In this document: positions 25,201 through 32,929 of the stretch, piece by piece
How positions within the stretch are numbered: position 1 is the stretch's first letter
Layout: each line of letters begins with the position of its first letter
Assembly: GCA_019925095.2 (NCBI GenBank)
Contig: CM034410.1
Coordinates: 15,358,436-15,422,435 of the forward strand
Source of the DNA: Dendrolimus kikuchii
Taxonomy: Eukaryota; Arthropoda; Insecta; Lepidoptera; Lasiocampidae
Direction: 5' to 3'
Length of the DNA stretch: 64,000 nucleotides
Program-made: the position numbers and the translations under genes
The notes under the pieces: generated by a model
What the model was told of the DNA's origin: nothing
Databases searched by the model: none
What the model saw: only the letters and a program-made list of their open reading frames with translations

Positions 25201-28017
25201 ACTAGTAATCTACAATGATAAAAATAATAAGCATGTAATGACGTATTTTCATATTTGAAACATGAGTAATCACTGAAATACCTTTTTTATATATAACCAG
25301 GGGAAATCCGATGCGGGACTAACCGCAGTGGGGGAACCCGGTTCCCCGTGGAATTCGCCACGTTGGGGTGGCAATAGCACCCCTATGGAGTGGTATTACC
25401 GACTGAGTCGGGAATACCCACTAAAACCCCTCGGTGTTCCGACCTTTGCCTTTGTGCAAACGCGAATCCACCGTTGTGGGTGCGACGGGTTTATCCACAA
25501 CCCTAATAGAGGTCGGTAGGCTGGTGATATTATATACAATGCCTTAATAAAATTTAAAAAAAAATCAATGAATCTTGCGTGATTCGGAACGCAGCGAAGT
25601 ACTTTGTATTCTATTTTGTTCAGCGATGGCTCCAACGCTTTAATTTTGCTAATATTGGAGTGAGTGATCAGATCATCATAGACATACATACATACATAAA
25701 TTCACGCCAGTTCCCTTGCGGGGTAGGCACGAACAACAGAGCGCCATTCAGGCTTATTCTTACACACCTCACTTGCTTCTTTGACATTCATAACTCTTGT
25801 CATGCACGCTCGTCTGTTCTTAAGGCTCCTGACATCACCTTCTGCTAGTACACGATCAATTTGATCATGGAAAGTGTGTCGTGGCCTTCCACGACTTCAT
25901 CTATATCATATCTATCATCATAGACGATATGATAATACGCTATGTCACGTTGTTGACATCATATTATATTATTTCCAACAGCGCGTTCCATTAGTAGCTC
26001 GCAACGCCCAAAATGCTCCGTTAGCTGGTGAACAAGGCGACCGCGGTCGCTGTGGTCGTGGCGAAAACGTCACTAATGACGTCATCATTTTCGATCACAC
26101 AACGCTCACAACAACCCATGTCAAGAGGTGGGTCGAATAACCGTTCCACTTGGGTTTACGATTGTAACGCCGGCAAGCAGGTGGAACGAGAAACATTGCG
26201 GTCGTGAACGTGGTCATTGTGAGCCTGTAATAGAACGTAGCCCAAGTGTTTATTTTACTTTTGCAACACATTTGCAACACCAAAGGTAGTAGCACCTTTG
26301 TAGAAAGACGCTACTAATGCCGGAACACAACTCAAGGTCATTATGGCGGCATACTCTAGACCAGGATTGGCAGCCATTCAGTCGGGCAAATGCCCGACCA
26401 CCTGGCTGTGGGTTCTTTTGTCGTCTCTTACGACAGGCCGCCCGGGCGCATAAATTAGTATGCTTTTTCCGTTGCTGCACGGAGAGACCTGAACTCGGGA
26501 CTCTAGCTTGCGTGTCTGTGTGCACTATAAAATACCGGAGAGGCATTGAATAGGAGCCATCCTCTGACGGTGAAAGTTTAAACAGACTGACAAATCCTAA
26601 AAATTTGCACCGTGTTCTCCGTCGTATATATAGTCTACTAGCGGCCCCAGCAGACGTTGTCCTGCTCTAAGAAGTAAAATCTAGGCCCTGATCCTAGCGC
26701 CACCTACCGGTTCCAATTGTGGATTTAAACCATCCGGGAACCCACTTAAAACACACAAAAACAAAATCACCAAAATCGCTCCAGGTGATTAGGAGGATTC
26801 TAGAACCCGATCTCAGCGCCACCTACCGGTTTCAACGGGATAAAAAGTATCCTATGTCCGTCTCCTGGTTCTAAACTACCTTCCCACCAATTATCAGCCA
26901 AATCGGTACAGCCGTTCTTGAGTTATAAATAATGTAACTAACACGACTTTCTTTTATATATATATATATAGATTTCAGTTGTTTTTTTTTTTTAATAGCT
27001 TCAATTCAATAATATAATATTACAGATAAAACACCTACATATGCATCATTTATGTATTTATTATCAAAAATGTAAGTAGTCGTGTCGTATTAAATGTTAC
27101 GTATACCTATTGCCATTATCATCTCAATTAATTTCTGGTGTTGTCTGGAAGAGATCGCTTTTTAGCAATAAGACCGCCCTTTGTGCATAATTAGATATAG
27201 CTTTAGTTTGTAAGGTCATTTTTGTATCTATCTATCTAGTAGTTTCTGAGAAATTTCACAAGGATTCTGCTTTAGCTCAAATAGCTTTTTTTATTGCAGT
27301 AGTTCAGCAGACAGGCAGACGGCCCACTTGATGGAAAGCGGTTACCATCGCCTATGGACATTTGCAACACCAAAGGTGCTACAAATACGCCGCTGATCTC
27401 TTAAAGGATACTGGAACCTGGTCACTAATGCCGGAACACCACACAAGGTTGTTATGGCGGCATACTCTAGACCAGGGGTGGTCGCCATCCAGTCGAGCAA
27501 ATACCCTACCACCTGGCTGTGGGTTGTTTAGTCGCCTCTTACGACAGGCCGCCAGGCCGCAGGAAATTGTATTCTCTCTCCGTTCCTGCACGGATAGCTA
27601 CGGGATTCTCGAAATAGAAGACCTCATGGCCGAGCCCAACATAATTGGGGAGATAAAATCTCACTGTCTACGTTGGCTCGTCGTGTAAAATGGTTCGTCG
27701 TCCCAAGTATCGCTGGAAGAATAAAGTGGAAGCTGACCTAACCCCACTACAAACCCACAACCGGCAAGACACTGTGCAGGGCAGAGGAAAGTGCTCTCGT
27801 TTCGGAGGCCAAGACTCACGTTGGGTCGCTGAGCCAACGAAGTTAGTTAGCTACGGGATTTTAAAAAGTACACAAATAAATGTCCTACCTGAGAGAATAC
27901 CAAGAAAGAAGTAGGTATAGCCGCTAATCCACATAGCAAATAAAACAGCACTACGTGCCAATGACCAGATCTGGTGGCCAGGACTGCAGCCTCGTCAAGT
28001 TCCTTTGTCCAGGTCAT
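7078..28017 (-). CDS. SLC22-type organic-ion transporter gene, twelve exons
   Basis: A major-facilitator transporter of the SLC22 (organic cation/anion/carnitine) family, acting in the plasma membrane. Twelve GT-AG exons join in frame to 2160 bp (719 aa). Exons in order: 28017-27889, 21215-21028, 18569-18479, 17327-17220, 15039-14936, 13259-13066, 12387-12267, 11440-11305, 10909-10339, 9100-8969, 8524-8343, 7281-7078. The order of motifs is textbook: TM1; a large cysteine- and sequon-bearing outer loop (NAT 47, NLT 72, NVT 150); MFS motif GWMSDRYGRR (202-211); ESPRWL (319-324); DRYGRR (564-569); and a C-terminal LPETLN. Residues 358 to about 510 form an unusually long acidic loop between TM6 and TM7, so the protein is ~150 aa longer than most SLC22 members. 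Insect carcinine transporters of this family are also long, so orthology to CarT is possible but untested. Confidence 0.9.
7431..7777 (+). mobile_element. RTE-clade LINE 3' coding remnant, in transporter intron 11
   Basis: On +, degenerate matches to the C-terminal end of the element at 13512-13930 can be followed: AISKLKWQ-, WTDDLCK- and YVQQW-type blocks, with many frame breaks. It is old and non-functional, and antisense to the transporter gene. Confidence 0.6.
7778..8342. other. Unassigned part of transporter intron 11
   Basis: Nothing recognisable. The 97-codon minus frame at 7757-8050 has no family resemblance and low-complexity context. Confidence 0.3.
8343..8524 (-). CDS. Transporter exon 11
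   Basis: Residues 592-652, [20 protein letters not shown] to CPYIVHL. It encodes TM9-TM10 with the [18 protein letters not shown] block that is strongly conserved in SLC22 proteins. Phase 1 acceptor TTTCAG, phase 0 donor GTGAGT. Confidence 0.9.
8969..9100 (-). CDS. Transporter exon 10
   Basis: Residues 548-591. It starts [13 protein letters not shown] and carries the second MFS loop motif DRYGRR, then TM8. Acceptor CGTTTCAG, donor GTAGTT; phase 1 on both sides. Confidence 0.9.
9161..9699 (+). mobile_element. Solo LTR, family L1, in transporter intron 9
   Basis: It starts TGTTACGAG and ends TTGTAACA. Family L1 copies at 31771, 33687, 47860 and 60401 share these ends. Here the flanks (ATAT and ATGT) match at 3 of 4 bases, so the duplication has decayed. 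Its left edge is only 60 bp from the acceptor of exon 10, in antisense orientation. The frames inside are not proteins. Confidence 0.75.
9700..10338. other. Unassigned part of transporter intron 9
   Basis: AT-rich. 9880-10090 contains wording of the dispersed CTAG repeat family (AAACCGAGGGC, GGAGTTAACGGATATACAGACAGACG), i.e. a decayed fragment. Nothing else is recognised. Confidence 0.35.
10339..10909 (-). CDS. Transporter exon 9, long acidic cytoplasmic loop
   Basis: Residues 358-547. It begins [14 protein letters not shown] and continues as a charged loop without hydrophobic spans to about residue 510, then enters TM7 ([16 protein letters not shown]). The loop contains LRRKSI, a basophilic (PKA-type RRxS) phosphorylation consensus. 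Most SLC22 proteins have only a short loop here. The exon is open throughout and joined by consensus splice sites (acceptor TTTACAG, donor GTGAGT), so the loop is likely real. Confidence 0.9.
11305..11440 (-). CDS. Transporter exon 8
   Basis: Residues 312-357. [20 protein letters not shown] holds the sugar/organic-ion transporter signature after TM6. Acceptor ATTCCAG, donor GTAAGT. Confidence 0.9.
11499..11730 (+). repeat. tRNA-headed SINE, family S2 (diverged), in intron 7
   Basis: The tRNA-like head CACGTGGTAACTTAGTGGTTA and a B-box-like CGGTTTCGAATTTTG are followed by the S2 body (GCACATCGAGATAATAGATG) also seen at 24672-24978 and 36455-36645. It is heavily mutated. Confidence 0.6.
11731..12266. 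other. Unassigned part of transporter intron 7
   Basis: No gene or repeat recognised. Confidence 0.3.
12267..12387 (-). CDS. Transporter exon 7
   Basis: Residues 272-311, [20 protein letters not shown] to PFILLYG, encoding TM5-TM6. Phase 1 acceptor TTCCAG, phase 2 donor GTCAGT. Confidence 0.88.
12388..13065. other. Transporter intron 6
   Basis: AT-rich intron with no recognised feature. Confidence 0.3.
13066..13259 (-). CDS. Transporter exon 6
   Basis: Residues 207-271. It completes the first MFS motif (DR/YGRRP split by the intron) and encodes TM3-TM4 ([18 protein letters not shown]). Donor GTAATT, phase 1. Confidence 0.9.
13512..13930 (-). mobile_element. RTE-clade LINE, C-terminal coding end, in intron 5
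   Basis: The minus frame from 13891 to the stop at 13523 gives [40 protein letters not shown] and YVQQWTANG. This is the carboxyl end of the endonuclease-reverse transcriptase of lepidopteran RTE elements. It is open over ~120 codons, 5' truncated, and has no RT core. Confidence 0.8.
13970..14178 (+). mobile_element. LINE 3' tail (CR1/jockey-like type)
   Basis: It contains the block GTTGCCTGGAAGAGATTG and a GTGTACAATAAAGCATTGTCTA ending that recur at 22060-22175 and 27120-27240. In the 21590 copy the block follows a recognisable LINE C-terminus. Only the 3' untranslated end remains. Confidence 0.6.
14234..14884 (-). mobile_element. (TATG)n-tailed non-LTR element, 5'-truncated, in intron 5
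   Basis: Minus strand. The frame to about 14250 reads [40 protein letters not shown] and [20 protein letters not shown], the carboxyl part of the reverse transcriptase polyprotein, ending in the (CATA)n complement of its tail. It stops matching the longer copy at 14884, only ~50 bp downstream of the exon 5 donor, and runs in the sense of the transporter gene. Confidence 0.85.
14936..15039 (-). CDS. Transporter exon 5
   Basis: Residues 173-207, [20 protein letters not shown] to GWMSDR. It encodes TM2 and the start of the MFS signature loop. Acceptor ATATTTCAG, phase 2 donor GTAAAT. Confidence 0.9.
15121..15350 (-). mobile_element. Fragment of another non-LTR element
   Basis: The minus frame gives [20 protein letters not shown] and DVCQNRGVW, the RP-x-W-D / DRG-W carboxyl end common in endonuclease-RT elements. 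A related piece lies at 48715-48895. It abuts the larger element at 15355. Confidence 0.6.
15355..16737 (-). mobile_element. (TATG)n-tailed non-LTR element with reverse transcriptase, longest copy
   Basis: About 1.38 kb, minus strand, in transporter intron 4. RT motifs in order: [47 protein letters not shown] (motif A), [20 protein letters not shown] (motif B). Then a catalytic box reading [14 protein letters not shown], where an (F/Y)ADD is expected, at about 16196-16207. The frame continues through [15 protein letters not shown] to the end. A frameshift lies at the CAATATACAATATA stretch (16418-16437). It is a 5'-truncated pseudogene with two lesions. The short simple tail and the polyprotein end suggest an RTE- or CR1-like clade; I do not assign it further. 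Confidence 0.88.
16738..17219. other. Unassigned part of transporter intron 4
   Basis: AT-rich, no recognised feature. Confidence 0.3.
17220..17327 (-). CDS. Transporter exon 4
   Basis: Residues 137-172, [20 protein letters not shown] then [16 protein letters not shown]. It matches the end of the large outer loop of SLC22 proteins (C-x-x-GW...T-V-E) and includes an NVT sequon. Phase 0 both ends; acceptor TTTTTCAG, donor GTACAT. Confidence 0.85.
17367..17480 (+). mobile_element. Non-LTR element C-terminal scrap
   Basis: The + frame reads [20 protein letters not shown], the [14 protein letters not shown] carboxyl block of endonuclease-RT elements. Only ~110 bp remain. Confidence 0.5.
17485..17775 (-). 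repeat. S1 retroposon copy 5, in intron 3
   Basis: Minus-strand, near full length, tail complement at 17485-17498, head complement CCGTTCCTGCAC at 17761-17772. It forms an inverted pair with copy 6. Confidence 0.8.
17999..18312 (+). repeat. S1 retroposon copy 6, in intron 3
   Basis: Full length, starting ATCCGTGCAGGAACGGAG and ending TGCAATAAAAAAAAAA. It faces copy 5 with ~225 bp between them, all within transporter intron 3. Confidence 0.85.
18413..18471. repeat. Perfect 28-bp inverted repeat beside a 5' splice site
   Basis: Arms 18413-18440 and 18444-18471 are exact reverse complements, separated by the 3-base loop GGT. The right arm ends 7 bp from the intron 3 donor GT (18478-18477) on the transporter strand, so the hairpin would form in the nascent intron right after the 5' splice site. 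Confidence 0.85.
18479..18569 (-). CDS. Transporter exon 3
   Basis: Residues 106-136: a split Arg, then [20 protein letters not shown] and [10 protein letters not shown]. It is part of the outer loop after TM1 and less conserved than other exons. Phase 2 acceptor TTTTTCAG and phase 0 donor GTTGGT keep the frame exactly. Confidence 0.78.
18788..18926 (+). repeat. Dispersed repeat H copy 1 (left half), target of R1-like LINE
   Basis: It starts CTAACGACCCGTCCC (a decayed CTAGCG...CCG head) and runs to GGATAATGTAGCATTCTAATAGT. It matches, in reverse, the uninterrupted copy at 32930-33270. The right half is displaced or lost after the LINE insertion. Confidence 0.7.
18927..19380 (+). mobile_element. 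R1-clade LINE 3' end, subfamily A
   Basis: A 5'-truncated 3' untranslated end: GC-rich, with a GCTGGGCGTAACTA / AGGAGGGGGTTTTTAGTGGG core, ending CCTCGCCTC plus A12. It is flanked by an exact 13-bp duplication, GCATTCTAATAGT (18914-18926 and 19381-19393). The core is shared with the 3' end that follows the R1 ORF2 at 20168, which ties this non-coding piece to the R1 clade. Confidence 0.85.
19394..20515 (+). pseudogene. R1-clade LINE ORF2 C-terminus and 3' UTR
   Basis: Coding runs in one frame to the stop at 20166-20168: [48 protein letters not shown], then a single in-frame TAG after LLAGDPP (19614-19616, probably an old TGG), then [13 protein letters not shown]. The carboxyl zinc-knuckle-like [17 protein letters not shown] is intact. 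These blocks are typical of R1-clade ORF2 proteins downstream of the RT domain. The 3' untranslated part follows to 20515, where it is cut off before the poly(A). It starts directly after the duplication of the preceding LINE, i.e. in tandem in the same target. R1 elements are retrotransposons that insert by target-primed reverse transcription. Confidence 0.88.
20531..20581 (+). repeat. SINE S3 head fused to S1 body
   Basis: ACGGCCTCTGTGGTTCAGTG and GGCTAAGCCTTTGCCGG equal the first ~50 bases of SINE S3 (see 37369 and 47469). It then switches directly into S1 sequence at about 20582. Confidence 0.7.
20582..20799 (+). repeat. S1 retroposon copy 7 (3' two-thirds), in intron 2
   Basis: It begins within S1 at GCCAGACTGGATGGCTACC and runs to TGCAATAAAAAAAA. 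Together with the S3 head it may be one chimeric insertion. Confidence 0.75.
21028..21215 (-). CDS. Transporter exon 2
   Basis: Residues 44-106, [20 protein letters not shown] to [11 protein letters not shown]. This is the large extracellular loop after TM1, with a conserved HWC and sequons NAT and NLT. Acceptor TTTCCAG, phase 2 donor GTTAGT. Confidence 0.9.
21216..21580. other. Unassigned start of transporter intron 1
   Basis: No recognised feature. Confidence 0.3.
21585..22175 (+). mobile_element. CR1/jockey-like LINE, C-terminus and 3' tail
   Basis: Two frames together give [20 protein letters not shown] and [20 protein letters not shown], the carboxyl end typical of LINE reverse transcriptases (TVRAVRLWNALP). 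It then has a 3' tail with GAGATCGCTTTTTAGCGATA and GTGTACAATAAAGTGTTATC. Frameshifted; 5' truncated. Confidence 0.7.
22220..22435 (+). repeat. Foldback-type repeat, copy 1
   Basis: It contains CGGCCCGTAAAACTTCAAGT and CACTTGTCCGTTGAAGTTTC, which recur at 41860-41975, where an inverted partner arm is also present. The closing part is duplicated here (CACTTGTCCGTTG twice). The parent element is unknown. Confidence 0.5.
22436..23090. other. Unassigned part of transporter intron 1
   Basis: AT-rich, with no recognised gene or repeat. Confidence 0.3.
23090..24163 (+). repeat. Cluster of decayed CTAG-family dispersed repeats
   Basis: The phrases TATTAATATTATAAATCCGAAAG (first 20 shared), GGCCCGATTTAGATAAAACTT and GGACGCATTTCGATGCGGTT belong to the widespread lepidopteran-type repeats that also occur at 42090-42290, 51400-51815 and 58256-58577. 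They are non-coding. 23720-24160 is less clear and GC-richer. Confidence 0.5.
24164..24517 (+). repeat. Three tandem 118-bp units
   Basis: The anchor ACACAAAAACAAAAT recurs at 24164, 24282 and 24400, and its start again at 24518, an exact 118-bp period. Units differ at a few positions. The unit is part of the dispersed repeat found singly at 26745, 36205 and (reverse) 49540-49640. Confidence 0.9.
24672..24978 (-). repeat. tRNA-headed SINE, family S2
   Basis: Minus strand: tRNA-like head AGTCGTGGTAGCGTAATGGC (A box) with B box GGGTTCGATCCTGG at 24912-24925, followed by a ~200-bp body ending in the CCCACTGCTGGGC-complement region. A typical RNA polymerase III SINE. Confidence 0.8.
25298..25563 (+). 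mobile_element. LINE 3' untranslated end with poly(A)
   Basis: GC-rich block (GGTTCCCCGTGGAATTCG, CACCGTTGTGGGTGCGACGG) ending CCTTAATAAAATTTAAAAAAAAA. Composition and tail are those of a 5'-truncated LINE, but there is no coding part to classify it. Confidence 0.55.
25680..25898 (-). mobile_element. (TATG)n-tailed element, 3' fragment
   Basis: Tail complement CATACATACATA at 25682, followed by the conserved 3' coding end, truncated at about 25898. Confidence 0.75.
26268..26495 (-). repeat. S1 retroposon copy 8, in intron 1
   Basis: Minus strand, lacking the last ~60 bases of the 3' end and with an internal gap. Head complement CGTTGCTGCACGG at about 26472. Confidence 0.65.
26636..26975 (+). 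repeat. CTAG-family dispersed repeat (complete-looking)
   Basis: It starts CTAGCGGCCCCAGCAGACGT and ends with TTATAAATAATGTAACTAAC and a (TA)n run. It contains the 118-bp unit twice in part and GGATAAAAAGTATCCTATG. A close copy lies at 36097-36425. Confidence 0.7.
27040..27240 (+). mobile_element. CR1/jockey-like LINE 3' tail
   Basis: GTTGTCTGGAAGAGATCGCT and AAGACCGCCCTTTGTGCAT match the tail at 22050-22175. No coding part. Confidence 0.6.
27283..27597 (-). repeat. S1 retroposon copy 9, in intron 1
   Basis: Full-length minus-strand copy, from TTTTTTTATTGCAG (27285) to CGTTCCTGCACGGATA (27582-27597). Confidence 0.85.
27889..28017 (-). CDS. Transporter exon 1 (start codon)
   Basis: Residues 1-43, [20 protein letters not shown] then [23 protein letters not shown]. 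It gives a short cytoplasmic start and TM1, as in other SLC22 proteins. Phase 0 donor GTAGGA. The ATG is preceded by GTGATAAA. No other coding exon is needed upstream. Confidence 0.88.
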
Positions 28018-28700
28018 TTTATCACCTCAATATCACATGATGAGAATAATTAACGCTTAGTTTCTTTCGGAACATTTTAAGCGATTATTATTTGTGTTCA
28101 TAAATTTTGTCAATCCGATCATTTGTTTAAATATAACATCATTTATAGCAAACAAATGAATATTAGTTTTTTAACAGACAATGTTTTTCACCGGAACATT
28201 TTGAGCAATTCTTATTATTTTTACAACTACTTATTTTATTTTGTCCATCTGATCATTTATTTATCGATTACATCATTTGTAGAACCAAAAATAAATATTG
28301 ATTTAAATGAAATTAAGTAAAGCATACATAATTGATGAAGTTGTAGAATTTTTAAATTAGTAATTTTTGTAGTTATAAAGTTTTGTTTTGGTCACTATTT
28401 CACTGTTCGTAAACAAAGTATTTTTTATATATTTTTTATTTATTTTAGTTCACTTTTATACGTAATATATTTCATTTTAAATTTAGTTACAACAATGCAT
28501 TTTTTTATATAACTTTTAGGTTTTATAGATTAATCTGTCGCTATTTCCGCGCAATGTCACGTAGAATAAGGACACAACTGGTAATAACTATAAACATACA
28601 AACACTACAACAATTTACATATGTTGAATTAATTAAACATTCACAAATGAAACACGTCCGTACGTCCATACGCTGACAGTAAAACTAATATTGCACTCAT
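28018..28700. other. Upstream flank of the transporter gene
   Basis: Very AT-rich. It should contain the transporter promoter. I find no convincing TATA/Inr pair and no gene. Confidence 0.3.
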
Positions 28701-28708
28701 ATTGTACT

Positions 28709-29357
28709 TAGGGATGCAAACAAAACATCGATGTTTTCAAAAATCGTTGTATCGTTCATAAAAATCGATGTTTTAACATCGATGTTGAAACCAAAACATC
28801 GACGATACATCGTTGTTCAAGATCGATGTTTGATGAACGATGTTTTATCCTACATAGACATAACGCGCCATCTTGCGCTCTATCTGTGATCTACACAGAT
28901 TTTCGTTATATTACTTTTTTCATAAATTTTCTTATTGCCAATAATAATTTATAATATAAAAGTTGATTGTTATACTTATTTCTTCCATTTCTATTAAAAA
29001 TGACAATCTTCCTTAGATATAAATTTATTTTAAATGGTGATAGGGATATGTTAGTGTATGCCTACGCTGTTGAATAGTACCTAAGTACGGTACTGAATGT
29101 TGGATAAAGCAAAAGACATATAAATAGAATAAACATAATATAAGGTGTGCTAAGGTAGTTTTGGGCGATACATCGATGTTAAAAAAAACGAGGTTTTATT
29201 TGCGTGGCAGGAACAAGCGTCAAAAGTTTATGTAAATGTTGATAAAAAACATCGATACATCGTTCATAAACATCGATATTTTCAACATCGATGTTTCACT
29301 TTTGAAAACATCGATATCCTAATATCGATGTTTTTTATGAGCGATGTTACATCCCTA
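28709..29357. mobile_element. hAT-type MITE with CATCGATG subterminal repeats
   Basis: Ends TAGGGATG... and ...CATCCCTA are inverted. The flanks are an exact 8-bp duplication, ATTGTACT (28701-28708 and 29358-29365), diagnostic of hAT-type transposition. Both ~150-bp ends are packed with ACATCGATG / CATCGTT motifs in both orientations, while the middle is AT-rich and non-coding. At 649 bp it cannot encode a transposase and must be mobilised in trans. Confidence 0.88.
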
Positions 29358-29365
29358 ATTGTACT

Positions 29366-29750
29366 GACTGCCATAGAAAGGTAATACGCCCATTTATGGT
29401 AAACGTGTATGTCACACAACTTAAAGTTGAAGGCGACACTCGATATTTGTACGGTTAATAACTGAAAAGTATGCCAGGTAACTACAATTGGAACTCATAT
29501 TCACGTCTGTGACAACATTTATTGTTTATTCACTATTCGAGATTTAGATAGAATAGAATAGAAACCAAGAGAAGAATCTGTGCAAGAACAGAAAGGCACA
29601 CACAAAAAGCAGTAAGTATGTGTTTCTATTGAGATATGAATGAATGAAAACACTTTGTTGTTAAAAAAGTGCGTGTCTGCATTTCTCACAGGGCAGAAGT
29701 GAAACTTCAGAAAAGTAGCCTACAAGAGAATGAGGTAAATATAGAGTATT
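29366..29750. other. Unassigned stretch
   Basis: No gene or repeat recognised. Confidence 0.3.
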
Positions 29751-29756
29751 AGTAGT

Positions 29757-30152
29757 ATTGACGGAGTGACGCTCGCGGACCGCGTTCGTAATACCGAAGT
29801 AAGAAAGAGAGTTGGTCTGAAAGAGAGTGTCGGGGTGAAGGTAAGGAAAGGAATGCTCCGGTGGTTCGGGCATGTGGAAAGAATGCATGATGAAAGAATG
29901 ACTAAACAGATATACAATGCAAAAGTGGATGGATGCAGAAGTCGTGGAAGGCCACGACACACCTTCCATGATCAAATTGATCGTGTACTAGCAGAAGGTG
30001 ATGTCAGGAGCCTTAAGAACAGACGAGTGTGCATGACAAGAGTTATGAATGTCAAAGAGGCAAGTGATGTGTGTAAGAATAAGCCTAAATGGCACTCTGT
30101 TGTTCGTGCCTACCCCGCAAGGGAACTGGCGTGAAGCTATGTATGTATGTAT
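29757..30152 (+). mobile_element. (TATG)n-tailed element, 5'-truncated
   Basis: The + frame 29766-30134 is fully open: [20 protein letters not shown] to the conserved end [12 protein letters not shown], then a TATGTATGTATG tail. Good preservation suggests a fairly recent insertion. Confidence 0.85.
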
Positions 30153-30653
30153 AAGGTTTATTATTTTTATAATATTTTATCAAGCTCAAAAATTGTTTAA
30201 TATTTTAATGGAAAACATTACATTTAATATAATATTACATATTTAAGATTATTGTAACACATATTATTCAGATTCCATGTTTTCACTTTGAACAAATGAC
30301 ACGAGAGGCTAATGATAACTAAAATATGAAATAAATGCTTTAATTTCAATTTAATATATGAACATCAAAACTTCAAAATATTTCCAATACTATCTTTATG
30401 AGCAGTGTTTAAAGAATTCACTAGTGGCTAAAAAAATTCACTTCAAAAAAATTCAAACTACGAAGATATTGTGCGAATAAAATGAGTTCGTCTCGTAGAA
30501 TCGGAGCACTTGTGTTCTGTTTGCGATAGAATCATCGTCAAGTGATTTTGGAAATATTAATCTAATTCCGACTAATGCTACATTCAATGGTTTCGAGTTA
30601 CTGCTAATGATTGTAAGTTGTTGTACGTCTGGTTTTTTATATAATAGTTATTA

Positions 30654-30970
30654 TCCGTGCAAAAACGGAGAAAGAATACAATTTCCTGCGGCCTGACGAC
30701 CTGTCGTAAGAGGCGACAAAACAACCCACAGCCAGGTGGTAGGGCATTTGCTCGACTGGATGGCTACCACCCCTGATCTAAAATAGGTTGCCATAACAAT
30801 CTTGAATTGTGTTCTGGCATTAATGATCAGGTTCCAGTCTCACTTAAGAGAGCAGCAGCGCATTTGTAGCACCTTTGGTGTCGCAAATGTCCATAGGGGA
30901 TGGTAACCGCATTCCATCAAGTGAGCCGTTTGCCTGTCTGCTGAACTCCTGCAATACATTTAAAAAAAGC
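30654..30970 (+). repeat. S1 retroposon copy 10
   Basis: Full length, from TATCCGTGCAAAAACGGAG to TGCAATACATTTAAAAAAA. The tail is mutated. Confidence 0.8.
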
Positions 30971-31766
30971 TGAGAATAAAATAATATAATATTTCACCCA
31001 GCATTTCATAGCCCCCACCATATATTTACATTTGTACGTTAGCATGTAGCGGAAGAATACAGATCGTCATACAGAATTTAGTTTTTTGAATGGTTGTCAT
31101 TAATAGTATTTTTTCATTGACGGCTAGGAAGATCTTGCTCTGCAAAGAAGGGAGTGGCGTAATTCTATTGACAAGGCAGTTGCTGCCTTCGAAACGCAGC
31201 GCGTAGAATACTCTGACGAGCAACGCGTTATCAAAAAGAACCGCACTAAAATCTCCTACAAATACATACGACTCATCAGGACGGCTGTGTTGCGCTCCTT
31301 GCTGAAGAACTTTTGAAACCAAATTTCGTTTCGACAAGGTTCGCCGTTGACGGACACGTCAAAGAGGACTATATATTTGTTCATGCTAAAAATGACTACA
31401 AAGTGAGTTTTCATAGTAACCAAGGTAAATGCAAATTTAGATATTTTATAATACCTAGGTTACAAAACGTGTTTCTTATCATAATAATATGCTAATTAGG
31501 TGTCAAAATTAAAATATGTATTATTTTAAGATTATTCATTAACATGGTCAAATATCGGGTGTCTTTAAGCAAATATTTGTATTTAAATTACTTTTGTTAT
31601 TTGATATTCTTCATGATTTATGTGGTTCCAGTCAGACGAATGCAAAATATTTTCAAACAATTGTTAATGAAGAACTTGTTTTCAAAGTCAAAAGTTCAAA
31701 TTTTTGTCACAAAAACAAAACTGACTTTAAAAAGCAAAAATAGTAACAAGAAAATTGCTAAATATA
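30971..31766. other. Unassigned stretch
   Basis: 31100-31330 is less AT-rich, with a 103-codon minus frame and a competing + frame. Neither resembles a known family and both are broken by stops nearby. It may be an old element. The rest is AT-rich. Confidence 0.3.
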
Positions 31767-31770
31767 GTAT

Positions 31771-32201
31771 TGTTACGAGTTGCAGGACTCGAATTATAAT
31801 ACCGTTGGAATTATTATAGAGTTTATTAGAACAAATATAACCGAACGCAACAAGTCCAAACGTAATGCAGACGGTCGTAATTCCATAAAACGCGCAAAGT
31901 CCGTCACTAAATAGATTATCGAATGTAGTACACACGTCTTGTTTCGCTCGTGGTTATCGTTCGACTGCCTCGTCTCTCAATCGACGCATTGCTTTATACT
32001 GCACAGATGCAATATGTCTGCCCAGCCGCGTAGACCGAATTGCCTAGAATCAGTAGTTTGTACTTTAAATCCGATACACCTGGCTAATGACTGCCATAAA
32101 AGATTACAATACACAATGGGTTGTTTTCTAATCACAAATTTTAAACACAAAGTAAACAAAAGAAGTCCAAATGCCGCAAGGTAATCGTCTAGATCGTAAC
32201 A
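31771..32201 (+). mobile_element. Solo LTR, family L1
   Basis: Starts TGTTACGAGTTGC, ends ATCGTAACA. Exact 4-bp duplication GTAT (31767-31770 and 32202-32205). Length 431 bp. The TG...CA ends and a 4-bp RYRY duplication suit a Gypsy-type retrotransposon. No internal region is present, so it is a solo LTR left by recombination. Confidence 0.88.
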
Positions 32202-32582
32202 GTATTATTTATGTTTTATTTTGCACCGACGTCACAATGTAGAAAATATAGTTATTTTTTAGTTAATTCTTAAGTCGGTATTATTGATTGTATTTTTTTC
32301 TGCTTTATAGTTACGCAAAGACATTAACAGTTTAAAAAAAATGTAACATGTTATACGTGCCTATAATATTCGAGGGTTGCTCTCTATCTCCCAAGGATCC
32401 ACTCATCAGATCCATGTCTTGGTGACAATGGGACCATCTCAGGAGTATATTCTTTCGAATAAAAAAAAATGAAAATCGGTCTACAACTGACGGAGAAATC
32501 GCGTATAAAACATAAAAAGAAAAAATGTGTGTGCAGTTCACACACAATGGAACTTATTTTGAATAAAAACTTTTGAATTTAA

Positions 32583-32760
32583 TACAAGCTGTGCCCGCGA
32601 CTTAACCTTAAAAACAGATTTAAAAATGCAGCTATTTGTCAGTGAAAGGACCGTCATAATCGGTTCCGCTGTTTCAGAGATTAGTCCGGACATACAGACA
32701 GACAGACAAAATTCTAAAAATTGAATATTGAGAGTCTCCTGATTGGAGTTATCCCCCTGA
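32583..32760 (+). repeat. CTAG-family repeat fragment
   Basis: AAGCTGTGCCCGCGACTTAA head, a GTTTCAGAGATTAGTC block and a CAGACAGACAG run, as in the copies at 58256-58577 and 63670-63890. Confidence 0.55.
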
Positions 32761-32929
32761 TTTTCAAGGATTGATTTATGTATTAATGAATTTGTAATTA
32801 ATAAAATAGTCATAATTTTTCATATATCATTAACTAAGCTGTAGAAGGTGTGCCCGATTAGCCACTTCATAAGCTGACAAGTAAATAATATATTTATGCT
32901 ACCGGAGAGTTTGATACTGTAATAATAAT

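Noticed and set aside
31026..31337. A 103-codon minus frame as a gene
   Set aside because: No family resemblance, no splice context, and a competing frame on the other strand.
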